A stretch of 64,000 nt of DNA from positions 46,552,284 to 46,616,283 of the forward strand of contig NC_091136.1 in the NCBI RefSeq assembly GCF_041381155.1, written 5' to 3'. Below the pieces are notes generated by a model that worked only from the letters and a program-made list of their open reading frames with translations, searched no databases and was not told where the DNA came from. Below, one piece after another: positions 62,646 through 64,000 of this stretch (position 1 is its first letter; each line of letters begins with the position of its first letter). This DNA comes from Argopecten irradians. Lineage: Eukaryota > Mollusca > Bivalvia > Pectinida > Pectinidae. A program made the position numbers and the translations under genes.

Positions 62646-64000
62646 TGTTGTCGCTCGATTAATTCATTGCACAATGTGATGTAGGTTTTTCGCTTCAGAA
62701 ACTTGCCCAACTAGATTAACACACAGGTCTTATGCAGGTGGAATGTTGAATTTGTCTTTCGTGGAATGAACCATAATTGTTAATAAAAATATTTTCTGCA
62801 AGTTAGCATAGATACATAATGTACATGACATACGAGAGGAATATGTACAGCGTGAATAGCAATGTCGAGAAACAGGTTTTACTTGTTACAGCCTTATAAA
62901 GGTCTCTATTGTCAACACTAGTGTATACGGTGACCTTGGTGAAAGATATATACCACTAACACGACTATACGATAGACTCATCTAACAATTGGACGTAAAA
63001 GGAAATCTGATAATTCGCACATTCAATAACTTATAGAACGGGAATGAACGTATTGGCAAAAAATCTTTATTCCGGTAATTTTGACGTTTACGTTATTTCC
63101 ATTTCTAACTGATATCGCACAGCCTTTCTGATTTCTGTATTACCGTTAATTGATACTGTATTTGGACTTTTTGGACAATTTTGAAATCGTTATTATAAAA
63201 CGCAAGTGTTGCAATGAAGTCATAAAAAATACAAACGTGTCGTTTTAATTACAGTCCTATGATCTGGTTGAAGTGTTAGATATTTACAAATATACTTAAT
63301 CTATGGGGAAAAAGGGAGACAAAAATTCAATAATGTACTTTGATATATATGCTGGCAGTCTGAATCGTATCAGAGGACTACTTGTTGCTCTCCGGGTATC
63401 GTCTGTAATTGGTCTAACCCCACCGAACAAGGACCTGAGTTGTCAGGCGTAATTACCTCTCCATTACCACGAACCTTGTAGAGCCAGCGACCTTAGCCTG
63501 AGTAGCAGGACTGGCCGGGTACTATAACCAGTTACCATGACAACCATGTACTTTTTAAATGCCTTTTAAATCTATTGTTAAAGGCTGTGGATCAGTTCCT
63601 CTATTATAAAACACAAGTACAATCCGGCTTAGACAGCATGCTGAGTTTTGTCCGAACGTTCTTAGTTTGATAGGTTTGTGATATAGAATATGACAACTGG
63701 AAGTAATATCGCAGTATGTTGCGGTGATTTTACATGTAGGAAAACAATAAATCTCAAACTATTAAGTACATAATTCTCTTACGCGTGTGAACAACCAGTG
63801 AAGCGCGCGAAATTATTCGTCTCGCAGCACATAGAAACGCATACAATGCACATTTATGACTAGACAGCATTAATATGCAATAGGCTGTCCTACATATATT
63901 CCCTTATCATCACTTATTACGTTTTGACGGAGTTTTAGGCGATCTATGTACCAAATAGCTTATACTTTTCACAACTGCCACCACTTTTTGTGAAGAGAGG
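62646..64000. other. Intron 1 of claudin-like gene 5, continues past the window
   Basis: AT-rich; no exon, repeat array or MITE termini recognised. Confidence 0.45.

Overview
The window looks like nuclear DNA of a mollusc, most likely a bivalve. It is AT-rich, has widely spaced multi-exon genes with GT-AG introns, and is packed with short inverted-repeat elements, tRNA-derived SINE pieces, LINE 3' ends and minisatellites of kinds I recognise from bivalve genomes. The species cannot be fixed from the sequence alone. Coordinates of spliced genes were built by hand from splice sites and reading phase.

Layout. At the left (544-6339, minus strand) lies a five-exon gene whose product ends in a CENP-C/Mif2-type cupin domain followed by an unusual charged tail. 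From 9 to 16 kb there is no gene: a MITE, a 16-bp minisatellite split by a truncated LINE, and two further tandem arrays. From 16.6 kb to the right edge there is a head-to-tail array of five claudin-like (PMP22/EMP/claudin superfamily) four-membrane-span genes, all on the plus strand: 16616-19084, 27377-32745, 36149-39995, 45933-50245 and 61872 to beyond the window. Each complete copy has three coding exons with both introns in phase 1. Exon 1 encodes TM1 and most of the first extracellular loop (W...GFF-D-x-C-x4-C), exon 2 encodes TM2 plus a short cytosolic loop that is cysteine-rich in three copies, and exon 3 encodes TM3-TM4 and a Pro/Tyr-rich cytosolic tail. The first copy is diverged, has an in-frame stop in exon 3 and carries a decayed second exon 2 in its first intron. 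A possible unassigned minus-strand gene (53566-55461) sits between the last two array members.

Between the genes are a 2.2-kb foldback-like element (19256-21436) and several MITE families. Several minisatellites appear to have grown out of, or been interrupted by, transposable elements. The clearest case is a roughly 45-copy 22-bp array (57866-58880) that grew inside a SINE. No tRNA, rRNA, CRISPR array or intact autonomous transposon was seen.
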